The notes below the pieces were generated by a model that was given only the letters and a program-made list of their open reading frames with translations, was not told the origin of the DNA and did no database searches. DNA of 64,000 bases from Chitinophaga vietnamensis. GTDB lineage: Bacteria; Bacteroidota; Bacteroidia; Chitinophagales; Chitinophagaceae. Below are positions 42,601 to 53,163 of the stretch, piece by piece (position 1 is the first letter of the stretch; every line of letters starts with the position of its first letter). The stretch lies in assembly GCF_902167635.1 (NCBI RefSeq), contig NZ_CABHMS010000006.1:434001-498000 (forward strand), given 5' to 3'. Both the position numbers and the translations under genes were made by a program.

Positions 42601-44662
42601 TGGTATGGAGGCTGCTGTCGCTACTTTGGCCTGCTGCCCGAAATGCGCCTTTATTGATGTTGGCGTCCACATTCACGCCGTTGTACGTATAGCCGTTATA
42701 GGTAGCTTCGGAGAGTTGCACGGCGGCCTGTGCGGCCATGCCTTTCATCGTATAGCCCTGGCCGTTAGCCTTCAGGCTGCCGCTAACCCAGCCGAGGGTG
42801 GTATCATACATCAGCACACCCGGATTCGCCCGGAAATAGGGTATACTGATGTCATAGCTGCTATGAATGCTGTCGGTGATATTGACGAGTTTCGCATTTA
42901 TGTTGGCAGATGCATAGTCGCTTTTCAGCTGCAGCTGTGTGGTTATATTTTTCATGCCGCCATTGAAGGAGCCGGTGATCAGCATGTTTTCCGGCAGGCG
43001 GGGCGTATCGGGCATGGCGCCTGGAGGCAGCCAGGCACGCAGGGCTTTGTTGCCTGATTGTATGAAGAGATTAGGAATATCGGCATTGAATTTCCCGGGA
43101 TCGGCGGCGTGCGAGATCACGGAGTTATCTGCCTTGATCACATTCCCTTGCTGGTCGTTGATATACAGCTCTTTGATGCCAAGTTGCGCGAGGCTGCCTT
43201 TGAATATAGCCGTTGCCGTTAGTTGTTTGTCCCACAGCGGCGCGAGATATTTATTTTTCCTTGCATCCGGCACAAAGCCCAGCCACTCGCCCAATGCCAC
43301 GTGGATAGAGTCGAGATTGCCTTCGAGGTTCATCTGGTCGAGGTTTTTGGAGATGGCGGACCAGGAGGGCACGGTAACGGCTATATTTTTCCGGAGGATG
43401 CTTTTATTGGTTTGTACCAGCAAGTTTTTGAGCAACAGGCTTTTCGGCGTGAACACCAGGTCCATATTGGCTTTGCGGATGGTGAAGCCGGACCAGTCGC
43501 GCATGGTAAATGTTTTCATGCTGGCGCTGATGCTGTCTGGCAGGTACCTGATATTGGCCACATGCGAGTTAAGGTTGGTAAGCAGCAGGTGCTTATAATC
43601 TGGATCGGGTCCGGCGGCTTTGGGCGCGGGTCCGCCATTGTCGTAGCTAAGGGCCAGCTTGTTCAGGTCTACGCGGGTGGCAAACAGTTGCCAGGTGTTG
43701 GGCGTAGTATCCGGTGTGGCGGGCGTGGTATCTTTTCCGGGTAGCATGGCTACGATGCCGGCGGTATTGTTGATGGCGAGGTCGCCGATCTGGATGCGGG
43801 TAGAGTCCTGATCGAGGCTGCTGTTGAGCACTTTCAGCTCGCCGATCTTCCAGGCGGTGGTGATGCCGATGCCATCGCCGGAATAGAGAAAGGTGCTGTT
43901 GGTGATGCTGAGTTTCTTCAGCAGCAGGTGCAGTGCTGCACTGTTGGTATCTGCTGGGGGCGGCGGTGGCGCTGCGTTGGTGGACTTGGGAATATAATTT
44001 TGCCGGAAGAAACCTTTGAGGCCATCGAGGCGGATGCCACGGAAGGAATACACGCCATCGTTCACGAGCAGATCGTCGGGATCGAGGTGCAGTTCATTCC
44101 AGGTAAGCACCGCATTCATTCCGCCGGGAAGATCCTCATAGCGGACGCTGAATTTTTTCAGCGAAATATCTTTCAGGATAAACTGCAAGGTGGTGCCGGT
44201 GGCTTTGGGAAACGTGTCCGGAGCGGCTTTGGGCGTTACGAAGGCATCAACGGCGAACTGATAGTTGAAGGTGCTGTCGTTAAGCCGGTATACGTTTATC
44301 AGGGCGGTATCCCATTCCAGTTTATCGATCTTCAGTTCATTACCCAGAAGGGAGAACAGGTTATAATGTACTTTGAGAGAGCCGGTATAAAACAGGGCGT
44401 GGTTGGTGGTATCGGCTACAAAAACATTTCGCAGTTCGAGGTATTGCCATCCTCTTGCGCGGAGGTATCCGATCTGTACGCGTGTATTTAATTTTTTCTG
44501 AAGATAGGATTCGCCTTGTTGGCGGAGATAATTCTGTACACCGTTCAATTGTAGCAATAGCAATAACATTACGGGCAAAAGGAGCACCGCAACTAATATC
44601 CATAAAAGCCATCTCCACCAGGGGCGGCCGTGTTTTTTTCCGGTTTCTGCTGGTTCTGTCAC
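39614..44662 (-). CDS. tamB: TamB: AsmA-like translocation and assembly module protein
   Basis: This 1682-residue protein has one N-terminal inner-membrane helix (WWRWLLWILVAVLLLPVMLL) after a short basic segment. A very long repetitive beta structure across the periplasm follows, ending in the DUF490/TamB domain (from about 1330: KVTLTIPQEAPGLAD, GLLVLGTFIPDDP, FDLQSQQDYSTGSAQEQTKL). TamB-type proteins form a hydrophobic groove that moves phospholipids or helps assembly of outer membrane proteins. The stop is 15 nt before tamL, so the two are one transcription unit. Confidence 0.95.
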   Translation of the reverse strand: MTEPAETGKKHGRPWWRWLLWILVAVLLLPVMLLLLLQLNGVQNYLRQQGESYLQKKLNTRVQIGYLRARGWQYLELRNVFVADTTNHALFYTGSLKVHYNLFSLLGNELKIDKLEWDTALINVYRLNDSTFNYQFAVDAFVTPKAAPDTFPKATGTTLQFILKDISLKKFSVRYEDLPGGMNAVLTWNELHLDPDDLLVNDGVYSFRGIRLDGLKGFFRQNYIPKSTNAAPPPPPADTNSAALHLLLKKLSITNSTFLYSGDGIGITTAWKIGELKVLNSSLDQDSTRIQIGDLAINNTAGIVAMLPGKDTTPATPDTTPNTWQLFATRVDLNKLALSYDNGGPAPKAAGPDPDYKHLLLTNLNSHVANIRYLPDSISASMKTFTMRDWSGFTIRKANMDLVFTPKSLLLKNLLVQTNKSILRKNIAVTVPSWSAISKNLDQMNLEGNLDSIHVALGEWLGFVPDARKNKYLAPLWDKQLTATAIFKGSLAQLGIKELYINDQQGNVIKADNSVISHAADPGKFNADIPNLFIQSGNKALRAWLPPGAMPDTPRLPENMLITGSFNGGMKNITTQLQLKSDYASANINAKLVNITDSIHSSYDISIPYFRANPGVLMYDTTLGWVSGSLKANGQGYTMKGMAAQAAVQLSEATYNGYTYNGVNVDANINKGAFRAAGQSSDSSLHTIFDISGTLGDTSLESLKANIDITKADLYATHWYTEPLSVSGLLNADFSSLEPQRIEGSALLTNWQIATKGHVAPLDTVSLLATYTYQQMLELKSPLGPINAYGHLDYTKIGAALSQIISKPLLPRDSGRIIEPPHGQLLTWDASLIWPRSLQPLFPALRVDKPLVITGRLNSDSSLFVMQAFAPKLAYDSLKIDSLGLSAHILDTSLQANVALAHMAHPTFPLHHTQVSSHANAGVVNFDLLLDDASYRAKYKLGGMLTFLPANVMELSLKPGLLLNKQEWVVDRNNLLRMKNGLPDTANIRLSQGSQSLQLATKPDSSTTPALQLNVANFKLSTITGLLATDTLLANGNLNAEATVRNWDKSPLINATLKLDSLTVKNTLMGTVDASVENTQPNQYSLQASLSGNENDLKINGTYDSTINATVNINHLNMSALEPFTMGNLTRMYGSTDGKFTINGDTKTLEILGNLHFNNAGGTISMIGANLHLPDENILIDEKGIAMNNVVIADSLGNEMVVNGRINTPDFTKYNFNLDVNADNFMVLGAQQNEDQWIYGPAFIDSKVKIRGSMDMPRIDATVKLRDKSKVTLTIPQEAPGLADREGVVEFVDKSRPVDSALIAKMDSLKYQNPKLKGINFSGNMEITPESLIKIIIDKQNGDYVEAKGTANINATLDASSKMSLTGRYEINEGKYEMSLNQLIKRSFDIQKGSYISFNGDAMNADLDITAKYTVYAPAIDLVSDGLADVNDASVRNTYKQRLPFEVYLMIKGNMMKPDISFSLDMPEKERNVLKGAPYNKLKQLNQVPSEVNKQVMGLLVLGTFIPDDPTSTLDNSAAGGVAQAARNSVSKILSQQLNNLAGNLIKGVDLNFDLQSQQDYSTGSAQEQTKLNIGASKTLFNDRLTVSVGSNIMLAGSQQAQNASSIVGDVSIDYKLTRDGRYKVRVYRNNNQSVIEGQIVESGVAFMLVMDYDEFREILQRAKRSTSATKLRESDKKKNKK

Positions 44663-44823
44663 TATGTTTTTTTCCTACTGGTAATTTACTGAATTAAAAC
44701 GCAAAAGCGCGCTTAAGGTTTAGGGTATCAATTATTTGCAAGGATACATTAAATACGGTAACGGACACACTTTTTTCTGTGTGAAGAAGAGAGAGCATAT
44801 AGGATGACAGATGATAAGATGCT

Positions 44824-45447
44824 TTACCGTGGCTTGTTTCGTTCGTTAAAACGGAAGATATAATATTCCAGATCGTCTTTTTTCTCCCGGTCTGATCTAA
44901 ATTCTTCCAACAGTGTATTGTCTTGCGGGAGAATATATTTTTTGAGATTATAGGCAGATAATTCGTAGATATCACCGGTAACGATATTGATCACTTTCGT
45001 TAGTGTATACGGTGTGTTGATATTGTTGACGGTCATATCTGCGGAGTTGTAATATCCGCGGGAGGGTTGAATGCCTTTGAGCTGATAGATGCAGTAGTAG
45101 CCCATTTCGGTGATACGGTTCAGGCCATTGTCTTTGATGTAAACATTCTTACCATCGCAGAAGCCCCAGTAATTTTTCACTTTATGTTCCTGTCCGGATG
45201 CATCGCGGATAACAAGTTCGTTGCGGTTGGCGAGGAGATATATCTGTGCGGCGGCGCTGCGTTCTTTGATCACGAGGTCGCCTTCTTCAGACGGGCTATT
45301 GGTCTGAAATTCCCGGAATGTTTTATAGAGGCCTTTTTTGAGCGTTTTAGCATGAATGACGAGATCCTGCGGGGCGCTGGTTTGCTCCTGTGCTTGCAGC
45401 GACAGGGCCATCCATATCCATCCCCAGATGCACAACAGCTGTTTCAT
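44824..45447 (-). CDS. secreted protein of unknown function
   Basis: I start at the ATG at 45447, which gives 207 residues with a signal peptide (MKQLLCIWGWIWMALSLQAQ). The mature part is mixed alpha/beta: KTLKKGLYKTFREFQTNSPS, EHKVKNYWGFCDGKNVYIKD, then TLLEEFRSDREKKDDLEYYI near the end. The pattern of a WGFCDGKNVYI strand followed by a Tyr-rich strand is seen in a loose group of Bacteroidota exported proteins, but I cannot name a family. It lies 161 nt upstream of tamB on the same strand; co-transcription is possible. Confidence 0.75.
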   Translation of the reverse strand: MKQLLCIWGWIWMALSLQAQEQTSAPQDLVIHAKTLKKGLYKTFREFQTNSPSEEGDLVIKERSAAAQIYLLANRNELVIRDASGQEHKVKNYWGFCDGKNVYIKDNGLNRITEMGYYCIYQLKGIQPSRGYYNSADMTVNNINTPYTLTKVINIVTGDIYELSAYNLKKYILPQDNTLLEEFRSDREKKDDLEYYIFRFNERNKPR

Positions 45448-45535
45448 AGCTAACAAAAGTATCCGCTTTCGCTGCTGAAAGCAGTACAAATAGCTGAATG
45501 GTCGCATTGTTTCTGCTGATCGGGGGTTTCTGTCT

Positions 45536-45566
45536 TTAAAAGAAAAGGCCGGGTAAAAACCCGGCC
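45536..45566 (-). terminator. terminator of gltB-gltD
   Basis: GGCCGGGT-AAAA-ACCCGGCC (45547-45566) is a perfect 8-bp stem. Read on the minus strand it is followed by TTTTCTTTT, and it lies about 60 nt after the gltD stop. Confidence 0.85.
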
Positions 45567-45626
45567 CGACTGAAGGTTACAACAAAATCTAAACCTGCTT
45601 ATGAGAAAAGTTTTGATTAGTATATT

Positions 45627-47102
45627 TTATAAGGCCATAGCTTGCAGCGAATGGTCTTTACTTTCCAGTTGTGAGCTGCCCATCAGGAATTCGTCCACTT
45701 TCCTGGCGCATTCGCGGCCTTCGCTGATGGCCCATACCACAAGCGATTGCCCGCGGCGCATATCGCCGGCTGCGAATACTTTGGGTATGGAGGTCTGGTA
45801 ATTCTTTTCAGTTGCTTTTACATTGCCACGTTCGTCGAGTTCTACTTCCAGCTGCTCGAGCATGCCTGTGTGTTGCGGATGTAGGAAACCCATTGCCAGC
45901 AGTGCCAGTTCGCAAGGCACATCTCTTTCTGATCCCGGCACTTCGATAAACCTGGCCGGCCGGCCATCATTGCCCAGTGTCCATTCAAGATTTACGAGAC
46001 GGAGCGCTTTTAGGTTTCCGTTGTCGTCGCCAATAAATGCTTTTGTTGCGATAGCCCACTGACGATCAGCGCCTTCTTCATGCGAAGAAGATGTTTTGAG
46101 GATCATCGGGTAAGAGGGCCAGGGCATGAATTCGGTACGTTCTGACGGCGGTTTGGGCAACAGTTCCAATTGTGTAACACTGGCTGCACCATGGCGGTTG
46201 CTGGTACCTACGCAGTCGGAGCCGGTATCGCCGCCGCCTATCACGATCACATTTTTGCCGGTGGCCATGATATCGCTGCCAGACACGGGCAGCGCTGATA
46301 CGCGTTTGTTCTGTTGTTTCAGGAAATCCATGGCGTAGTGAACGCCTTTCAGTTCACGACCGGGGATATTCAGATCACGGGGGATCGTAGCGCCGCCGGC
46401 CAGCACTATAGCATTGTATTCTCTCAGGAGATCGTTGGTACTAACGTCAACGCCTACGTTGGCATTGCACTGGAAGGTGATTCCTTCTTCTTCCATTATT
46501 TTGATACGGCGCTCTACTACCCATTTTTCCAGTTTGAAATCCGGGATACCATAACGGAGCAGGCCTCCTGGTTTGTCGTCGCGCTCGAATACCGTTACCT
46601 GGTGGCCGGCATAGTTGAGCTGCGCGGCGGCTGCGAGTCCCGCGGGGCCGGAGCCTACAACGGCTATCTTTTTGCCGGTGCGCACGCGTGGCACTTTTGC
46701 TTGTACCAGGCCTTTATCAAAAGCGATTTCTATAATGTGCCTTTCAATTTCCTCGATCGCTACCGGCGGCTGGTTGATGCCCAGCACACAGGCGCTTTCG
46801 CATGGAGCCGGACAGATACGTCCGGTAAATTCAGGAAAGTTATTGGTGGAAGTAAGGATATCGTATGCTTCCTGCCAGTCCTGGCGGTATACTGCATCAT
46901 TAAATTCAGGTATCACGTTGCCGAGCGGGCATCCGCTGTGGCAGAAGGGCACGCCGCAGTTCATGCAGCGGGCGGCCTGCTGGTTGAGCTTCTTCTCGGG
47001 GAAGCGCTCCACAAATTCATTATAATGCTTTACCCTCTCCCGTGGATCCGCTTTCCCGGGCTGCTCGCGTGTAAATTCCAGGAATCCTGTAGGTTTACCC
47101 AT
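45627..47102 (-). CDS. gltD: glutamate synthase small subunit
   Basis: The 491-residue protein is the FAD and NAD(P)H-binding beta subunit that passes electrons to GltB for glutamate synthesis from 2-oxoglutarate and glutamine. The N-terminal cysteines for two 4Fe-4S clusters are in AARCMNCGVPFCHSGCPLGN and CPAPCESACVLG. The FAD fold is VVGSGPAGLAAAAQL and the NAD(P)H fold is VIGGGDTGSDCVGTS. It is downstream of gltB with an 86-nt gap that carries a short tandem repeat. Confidence 0.96.
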   Translation of the reverse strand: MGKPTGFLEFTREQPGKADPRERVKHYNEFVERFPEKKLNQQAARCMNCGVPFCHSGCPLGNVIPEFNDAVYRQDWQEAYDILTSTNNFPEFTGRICPAPCESACVLGINQPPVAIEEIERHIIEIAFDKGLVQAKVPRVRTGKKIAVVGSGPAGLAAAAQLNYAGHQVTVFERDDKPGGLLRYGIPDFKLEKWVVERRIKIMEEEGITFQCNANVGVDVSTNDLLREYNAIVLAGGATIPRDLNIPGRELKGVHYAMDFLKQQNKRVSALPVSGSDIMATGKNVIVIGGGDTGSDCVGTSNRHGAASVTQLELLPKPPSERTEFMPWPSYPMILKTSSSHEEGADRQWAIATKAFIGDDNGNLKALRLVNLEWTLGNDGRPARFIEVPGSERDVPCELALLAMGFLHPQHTGMLEQLEVELDERGNVKATEKNYQTSIPKVFAAGDMRRGQSLVVWAISEGRECARKVDEFLMGSSQLESKDHSLQAMAL

Positions 47103-47111
47103 ATCTGATTA

Positions 47112-47143
47112 TTTTCGAATTTTTGGATTTTCGAATTTTTGGA
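47112..47143. repeat. two tandem copies of a 16-bp AT-rich word between gltB and gltD
   Basis: TTTTCGAATTTTTGGA occurs twice in direct tandem. The flanks pair imperfectly with 47161-47190 (CAAATCAAG..., TCATCAATCA). The wording is like that of the long hairpins at 5671-5768 and 15887-15959. Confidence 0.7.
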
Positions 47144-47188
47144 TTTGAGGAGATGATCTTCAAATCAAGCCATTCAAAAATTCATCAA

Positions 47189-50100
47189 TCATAAATTTAT
47201 TTTCTGCACTTTGCCAGACTTCAACACGGCCTTGTATTCTTTCGGGAATACTTTCACAAAGTGTCGCAGCTGGTTTTCCCAGTCTTTCAGGATAAACTTG
47301 GCTACGGTACTATTCGTATAGGCGTGATGTTTAGTGATCAGGTCCTGCAACGTGCTTACATCTTCCTGATCCAATGGATCGAGGTCGATCATATCGCGGT
47401 TGGCATGATTCACGAAAGTGCCTTTTACGTCGTACACATAGGCGATGCCGCCGCTCATGCCCGCGCCGAAGTTGCGGCCTGTTTCGCCGAGGATCACCGC
47501 ACGGCCGCCGGTCATGTATTCACAGCCGTGGTCGCCCACGCCTTCCGCAACGATGGTGGCGCCGGAGTTGCGCACACAGAAGCGCTCGCCCGCTTTCCCA
47601 CGGATGTAAGCCTCGCCGGAGGTAGCGCCATAAAAACAAACGTTGCCCGCGATGATATTTTCTTCTGCCTTGAAACCGGCCTCGCCTGGCGGATAGAGGA
47701 TCAGTTTGGCGCCAGACAAGCCCTTACCGAAGTAGTCGTTGGCCTCTCCTTCCAGCTCCAGTGTAAGCCCTTTGGTGGCGAAGGCGCCGAAGCTCTGTCC
47801 GGCAGAACCTACAAACTTGAAATGAAGGGTATCTTCCGGTAATCCGGCGCTCTGGTATTTCTTCGATATTTCGTTAGAAAGAATAGTACCGATAGTGCGG
47901 TCTGTATTTTTAACCGGGAACTGCTGGAACACGCGCGTTTTCTTTTCCAGCGCGGGTTGCGCAGCTTTCAGCAGCTGCCAGTCGAGCACTTCTGCCAGGC
48001 CATGATCCTGTTCTTCCAGTTTGTACTGGCCTGTTTCAGCGCCAGCAGGGTCCTGGAATAATATCGGAGAGAGGTCGAGCTTCTGCGCTTTCCAGTTGGT
48101 GATGCCATCGCGTACTTGCAGGCAATCTACTTGTCCAACCATTTCGTTGACGGTGCGGAAGCCCAGGTCGGCCATGATCTCGCGGAGTTCTTCCACGAGG
48201 TAGTGGAAGAGGTTCACTACGTGCTGTGCATCGCCGGTGAAGCGTTTGCGCAGTTCAGGATCTTGTGTGGCCACGCCTACGGGGCAGGTGTTCACATGGC
48301 ATTTGCGCATCATGATACAACCTTCTGTTACCAGTGCGGCGGTGGCTACGCCCCATTCTTCTGCACCGAGCAGTGTGGCGATGGCAATGTCGCGGCCTGT
48401 TTTCAGCTGGCCATCAGTTTGCAGCACTACCCTGCTACGGAGTTTATTGCGTACCAGCGTCTGGTGTGTTTCGGCAAGACCGAGTTCCCAGGGCAGCCCT
48501 GCGTGTTTGATAGAGCTGATGGGAGATGCGCCGGTACCGCCATCGAAGCCGGATACCAGCACTACGTCTGCATGCGCTTTGGCCACGCCGGCAGCGATAG
48601 TGCCTACGCCCGCTTTAGATACCAGTTTTACGCTGATACGTGCGGCACGGTTGGCATTTTTCAGATCGAAGATCAGCTGTGCAAGGTCTTCGATAGAATA
48701 GATATCGTGGTGCGGCGGCGGAGAGATCAGGCCCACTCCGGGAGTGGAGTGTCTTACTTTCGCGATCCAGTCGTCCACTTTGTGGCCGGGCAGCTGTCCG
48801 CCCTCTCCGGGCTTGGCGCCCTGCGCCATTTTGATCTGTAATTCGTCTGCGTTGGTGAGGTAGTAGCTTGTTACGCCGAAACGTGCGCTGGCCACCTGCT
48901 TGATGGCAGAACGCATCGAGTCGCCGTTGGGCAGCTGCTCATAGCGCAGTTCATCTTCTCCCCCTTCACCGGTATTGCTTTTCGCGCCGATGCGGTTCAT
49001 AGCGATTGCCAGGGTGGAGTGCGCCTCGTGTGAGATAGAGCCAAAGCTCATCGCGCCGGTAGCAAAGCGTTTCAGAATGCTGGCAGCCGATTCAACTTCG
49101 TCGATAGAGATGGAAGCACGGTTACGCTTAAACGAAAAGAGGCTCCGCAGTGTGCAGGCTTTTTCGGCCTGCTCGTTCACCGCTTTAGAATATTTTTTGA
49201 ATACGCTGTAATCGCCCATGCGGGTGGCGTATTGCAACAGATGGATCGTAGTTGGATTGAACAGGTGAAATTCGCCTTTGCGTTTCCACTGGTATACGCC
49301 GCCTTCTGTAAGACGCTGTACCGGCGTTTCTTTGCGGCCATAGCCCATCCAGTGCTTGGCGAGTGTTTCGCGGGCGATATCATCCAGCGAAAGGCCCTGG
49401 ATACGGGACACGGCGCCGGTGAAATATTTATCCACCACCTGTTGGTTGATACCCAGTATTTCAAAAATCTGCGCTCCCTGGTAAGATTGCAGGGTGGAGA
49501 TACCCATTTTTGAAAATACCTTCAACAGGCCGTCGCATACGGCTTTCACATAATTTTTCTTCAACTTGTCCACATCCTGGTCGGTATCCAGTTTGCCACC
49601 CAGCTTCATATCGCGGATGGTGCTGAGCGCGAGGTATGGATTGATGGCGGTAGCGCCAAATCCGAGCAGACAGGCAAAGTGATGCACTTCCCACACATCT
49701 CCTGCTTCCACGATCAGGCCTACCTGGCCGCGGTATCCTTTGCGGATCAGGTGGTGATGTACGGCGGAAGCCGCGAGGATAGAGGGAATAGCAGCATGTT
49801 CAGAATCGATGGCACGGTCGGAAAGGATGATCACTTCAAAACCATCTTCTACCGCATCTACCGCATAGCGGCACAGGCGGGCAAGGCCTTTTTCAATAGA
49901 GCCGGGTTTGCCGTCAGCTTTGAAATAGGTCTGCAATGTTTTGGCCTGGAAGATACCGGTATCGATACTGCGTATTTTTTCCAGTTCGTAGTTGTTGAGG
50001 ATCGGGTGACGAAGCGCCAGACCATGGCAGTGCAGCGGATCTTCGTCGAGCAGGTTACCATTGTTACCCACGAATGTTGCCAGCGACATCACCAGTCTTT

Positions 50101-51712
50101 CCCTGATAGGATCGATAGGCGGATTGGTTACCTGTGCAAACAGCTGTTTGAAATAGCTGCTGAGATGCTGCGGCTGATTGCTCAGCACGGCCAGCGGAGC
50201 ATCGGTGCCCATGGAGCCCACCGGCTCTTTGCCGTCAATGGCCATTGGCGCGATGATAGTATCCAGGTCTTCAGTGCTGTAGCCGAAAGCGCGCTGGTAT
50301 TTGAAGATCTGATCATGTTCCAGGTGAGTGAAAGTGACTCTTGGTTCAGGCAGTTCTTCCAGTCGTATCTTGTATTTATTCAGCCATTCGCCGTAAGGTT
50401 GCTGGGAGCAGATCTGTTGTTTCAGTTCTTCATCGCCTACGATGCGTCCCTGTTCCATATCCACGATGAACATTTTACCCGGCTGCAGGCGTCCTTTTTC
50501 TTTTACATTTTTAGGATCGATCGGTAATACGCCGGCTTCAGAGGCCATGATCACACGATCGTCTTTTGTTACCACGAAGCGGCTGGGGCGTAACCCGTTA
50601 CGGTCCAGGGTGGCGCCGATGATTTTACCATCGGTGAAGGAGATGGATGCGGGGCCGTCCCATGGCTCCATCAGGGAAGCATGATATTCGTAAAATGCTT
50701 TCTTCACCGGGTCCATATCTTCATTGCCATCCCAGGCTTCAGGGATGAGCATCATCATCACATGCGGCAGCGAACGGCCGGTCATGGTGAGCAGTTCGAT
50801 AACATTGTCCAGGCTGGCGGAATCGGACTGACCTTCTTCTACAATAGGCAGCAGCATGTCCATTTCTTCCGGCGTGAAATATTTAGACATAAAGTCGCGC
50901 TCCCCGGCACGCAGCCAGTTGAGGTTACCCTTGAGCGTGTTAATTTCACCATTATGCGCGATGTACCTGTAAGGGTGCGCCAGGCGCCAGCTTGGGAATG
51001 TGTTGGTTGCAAAACGGGAGTGAATGAGGGCAAAGGCGGAAACCATTTTCTCATCACTGAGGTCCGGATAATAATGACGGACCTGGTAAGTGGTCAGCTG
51101 ACCTTTATATACAATTGTTTTATAAGAAAGAGAGGCGATATAGAACAGCGACTTTTCTTTAGGTACTGTATTGCGTACTGTTTTGGAAACATAGTTACGC
51201 AGTACGAACAGCTTGCGCTCAAAGAGCTCAGGATCGCTGATAGAATAAGGACAGGCGATGAATACCTGTTCAATCTCGGGTTCTACTGAAAGGGCGCTTT
51301 CACCAATGCCATCGGGGCGTACCGGCACTTTGCGGTAACCCAGGATCTCCAGGCCCAGCTTTTCTGCGCTGCGCTGGAATATTTCGCGGCACTCTTCGCG
51401 CCAGCGGGGCTCTTTAGGAAAGAACACCATTCCCACACCGTATTTTCCAAACTCGGGCAGGCGAATGCCGACCTTCAGGCATTCGTCGTATAAAAATTCA
51501 TGAGGTGTCTGAAACAGGATACCAGCACCATCTCCTGTGTTCTGTTCGCAGCCACAGGCGCCACGGTGTTCCATGTTTTCCAACATGGTCAGCGCATCGC
51601 GAATAATATGGTGGGATTTACGCCCCTTGATATGAGCGGTAAATCCTGTTCCGCAGGCATCATGCTCGAACTCAGGACGGTATAAACCTTGCGTTTGCTT
51701 CACTTCATCCAT
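47189..51712 (-). CDS. gltB: glutamate synthase large subunit
   Basis: From the ATG at 51712 the protein is 1507 residues, normal for bacterial GltB; the frame begins 12 codons earlier but [20 protein letters not shown] is the better start. After a short propeptide the catalytic Cys of the glutaminase domain stands in EHDACGTGF. The FMN-binding synthase domain holds [20 protein letters not shown] and [20 protein letters not shown]. The 3Fe-4S cysteines lie in [22 protein letters not shown]-terminal beta-helix domain follows (GAKLILYPP to GGIAYVYD). It forms the ammonium assimilation pathway with GltD. Confidence 0.97.
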   Translation of the reverse strand: MDEVKQTQGLYRPEFEHDACGTGFTAHIKGRKSHHIIRDALTMLENMEHRGACGCEQNTGDGAGILFQTPHEFLYDECLKVGIRLPEFGKYGVGMVFFPKEPRWREECREIFQRSAEKLGLEILGYRKVPVRPDGIGESALSVEPEIEQVFIACPYSISDPELFERKLFVLRNYVSKTVRNTVPKEKSLFYIASLSYKTIVYKGQLTTYQVRHYYPDLSDEKMVSAFALIHSRFATNTFPSWRLAHPYRYIAHNGEINTLKGNLNWLRAGERDFMSKYFTPEEMDMLLPIVEEGQSDSASLDNVIELLTMTGRSLPHVMMMLIPEAWDGNEDMDPVKKAFYEYHASLMEPWDGPASISFTDGKIIGATLDRNGLRPSRFVVTKDDRVIMASEAGVLPIDPKNVKEKGRLQPGKMFIVDMEQGRIVGDEELKQQICSQQPYGEWLNKYKIRLEELPEPRVTFTHLEHDQIFKYQRAFGYSTEDLDTIIAPMAIDGKEPVGSMGTDAPLAVLSNQPQHLSSYFKQLFAQVTNPPIDPIRERLVMSLATFVGNNGNLLDEDPLHCHGLALRHPILNNYELEKIRSIDTGIFQAKTLQTYFKADGKPGSIEKGLARLCRYAVDAVEDGFEVIILSDRAIDSEHAAIPSILAASAVHHHLIRKGYRGQVGLIVEAGDVWEVHHFACLLGFGATAINPYLALSTIRDMKLGGKLDTDQDVDKLKKNYVKAVCDGLLKVFSKMGISTLQSYQGAQIFEILGINQQVVDKYFTGAVSRIQGLSLDDIARETLAKHWMGYGRKETPVQRLTEGGVYQWKRKGEFHLFNPTTIHLLQYATRMGDYSVFKKYSKAVNEQAEKACTLRSLFSFKRNRASISIDEVESAASILKRFATGAMSFGSISHEAHSTLAIAMNRIGAKSNTGEGGEDELRYEQLPNGDSMRSAIKQVASARFGVTSYYLTNADELQIKMAQGAKPGEGGQLPGHKVDDWIAKVRHSTPGVGLISPPPHHDIYSIEDLAQLIFDLKNANRAARISVKLVSKAGVGTIAAGVAKAHADVVLVSGFDGGTGASPISSIKHAGLPWELGLAETHQTLVRNKLRSRVVLQTDGQLKTGRDIAIATLLGAEEWGVATAALVTEGCIMMRKCHVNTCPVGVATQDPELRKRFTGDAQHVVNLFHYLVEELREIMADLGFRTVNEMVGQVDCLQVRDGITNWKAQKLDLSPILFQDPAGAETGQYKLEEQDHGLAEVLDWQLLKAAQPALEKKTRVFQQFPVKNTDRTIGTILSNEISKKYQSAGLPEDTLHFKFVGSAGQSFGAFATKGLTLELEGEANDYFGKGLSGAKLILYPPGEAGFKAEENIIAGNVCFYGATSGEAYIRGKAGERFCVRNSGATIVAEGVGDHGCEYMTGGRAVILGETGRNFGAGMSGGIAYVYDVKGTFVNHANRDMIDLDPLDQEDVSTLQDLITKHHAYTNSTVAKFILKDWENQLRHFVKVFPKEYKAVLKSGKVQKINL

Positions 51713-52020
51713 TTGGTTTAGATTTTTTTCTTGGCACACTTCCCCCAATGACTTGCGCCGTTGGTGATGGTGTACGATATAATTCGGGAACGGTTTAAAG
51801 ATACTAAAGGAATGCGGTATTTTTTATACAAACTATTGTTATATGCATAAAATTTAGAAAAATTGAAAAAAGAGTGTTGTTTTGTTAGATTTTATAGAAG
51901 AACGGACCCGCCACAGGGCAAATTGGGGATAAAATAATACCAGTATCCCCTCGTATTTTGTGATTTCCAGGGAATGTGCTTGCTTTGCATACTAACGCCA
52001 ACGCCTATATTCAATCTGCT
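51713..52020. other. 308-nt divergent intergenic region, no clear elements
   Basis: AT-rich space between gltB and the next plus-strand gene. I find only weak -7-like words (TATTTTG at about 51953 on the plus strand; TATCTTTA toward gltB) and no matched -33 elements, hairpin or ORF. Confidence 0.5.
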
Positions 52021-53157
52021 ATGCCTGTAAAATATCTTACCCGCATGATCTTCCTGCTGTCTGTATTATTATATACAGACACTGTACTTGCTCAATACCC
52101 GACCGACGAAAAAGCGCCGGAGAAAGCCGCTGTGAAAAGTAAAAAGATCAAACTGAGCGACAATCCTGGGTTTTCGGACAACAAGCCCGCCTTCAAGATC
52201 GCCGCTATTGAAGTGGTGAACCTCGCCTGGGATACGGCTCATCTGGGCTATTTACAGGTAGGCATGGGTAACCGCAAAGCGGCCGCCGTGCCCGACGGAG
52301 CGGCTGCGACCTGGCTGCAGGATTTTGTGAATAAAGCCTACGGTAATCTCTATACGCCTGAAGGCGCCCGCCTGCTATGGATTGTAGAGGACCTGCGCAT
52401 CGGGGAGCGAACCGGCGGCATGAGCGAGAAAGCCTTCATCCGCCTGAAAGCAACAGCTTACGCTTCCACCGATGGCACAGCATACAGGCAGGTAACCAGT
52501 TTCGACGATGTGCGCATGGTAGGCGGCCTGGATGTTACCCACAAACACAAAACCAATATCGCTAACGCTTTCCAGCACCTGTTTGACACTACGCTTGCAA
52601 AAGCGCCACAGTCAAGCGGTTCAACGCTCTCGTATGATGCTATCATTGCTAAACATCAGCAACGTTATCAGGCGCCGGCACTAAAAGACACTACGCTCAA
52701 CAATGGCGTGTACCTCACCTTCAAAGAGTTTCTGGACAATAAACCATCTTACCGCTTATTTGAACTGAAAAAAGGGAAACGCAATTTCAGCGTGTCTGTA
52801 AACGGCGCCGATGGCCTGCTCACAGAGAAAGAAGCTTTTTGGGGCGTAGTGAAAGATGGAGAGATATATGCGCATGTAGCGGGTAACTTCATCCCGCTGG
52901 AGAGAACAGCCAATGGTTTCGTCATTTCCAATTATATCGAAGCCAGCAAACAGCGGAATAACCAGATGTTGCTTGCCGGCGTAGCTGGTGGCGCCATTGG
53001 CGGTGCGATAGCTGGCGCTATGGCTGGTACTGCCACCAGCAGCGGACCACGTGGCAACAGCACCGTAAAGATCTATTATACAGACGCCTTTCCGCAACTG
53101 GACCAACGCCCGGAAGCTACTGCCATCGATATCGAAACCGGTGAACTGATATTTTAA
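52021..53157 (+). CDS. secreted protein with glycine-rich helix, unknown function
   Basis: I start at the ATG at 52021 (MPVKYLTRMIFLLSVLLYTD), which gives 378 residues with a signal peptide; 15 further codons upstream seem unlikely. The protein has an N-terminal lysine-rich part and a central alpha/beta region (LLWIVEDLRIGERTGGMSEK, then AFQHLFDTTLAKAP). A lone hydrophobic glycine-rich segment (LLAGVAGGAIGGAIAGAMAG) near residue 330 resembles a glycine-zipper, which often inserts into membranes. I do not recognise the family. It is convergent with the glycosylhydrolase gene, 6 nt between stops. Confidence 0.7.
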   Translation: MPVKYLTRMIFLLSVLLYTDTVLAQYPTDEKAPEKAAVKSKKIKLSDNPGFSDNKPAFKIAAIEVVNLAWDTAHLGYLQVGMGNRKAAAVPDGAAATWLQDFVNKAYGNLYTPEGARLLWIVEDLRIGERTGGMSEKAFIRLKATAYASTDGTAYRQVTSFDDVRMVGGLDVTHKHKTNIANAFQHLFDTTLAKAPQSSGSTLSYDAIIAKHQQRYQAPALKDTTLNNGVYLTFKEFLDNKPSYRLFELKKGKRNFSVSVNGADGLLTEKEAFWGVVKDGEIYAHVAGNFIPLERTANGFVISNYIEASKQRNNQMLLAGVAGGAIGGAIAGAMAGTATSSGPRGNSTVKIYYTDAFPQLDQRPEATAIDIETGELIF

Positions 53158-53163
53158 ACAGCA

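Noticed and set aside
46314-47108. 264-codon plus-strand ORF opposite gltD
   Set aside because: Shadow of a well-supported gene, low-quality composition.
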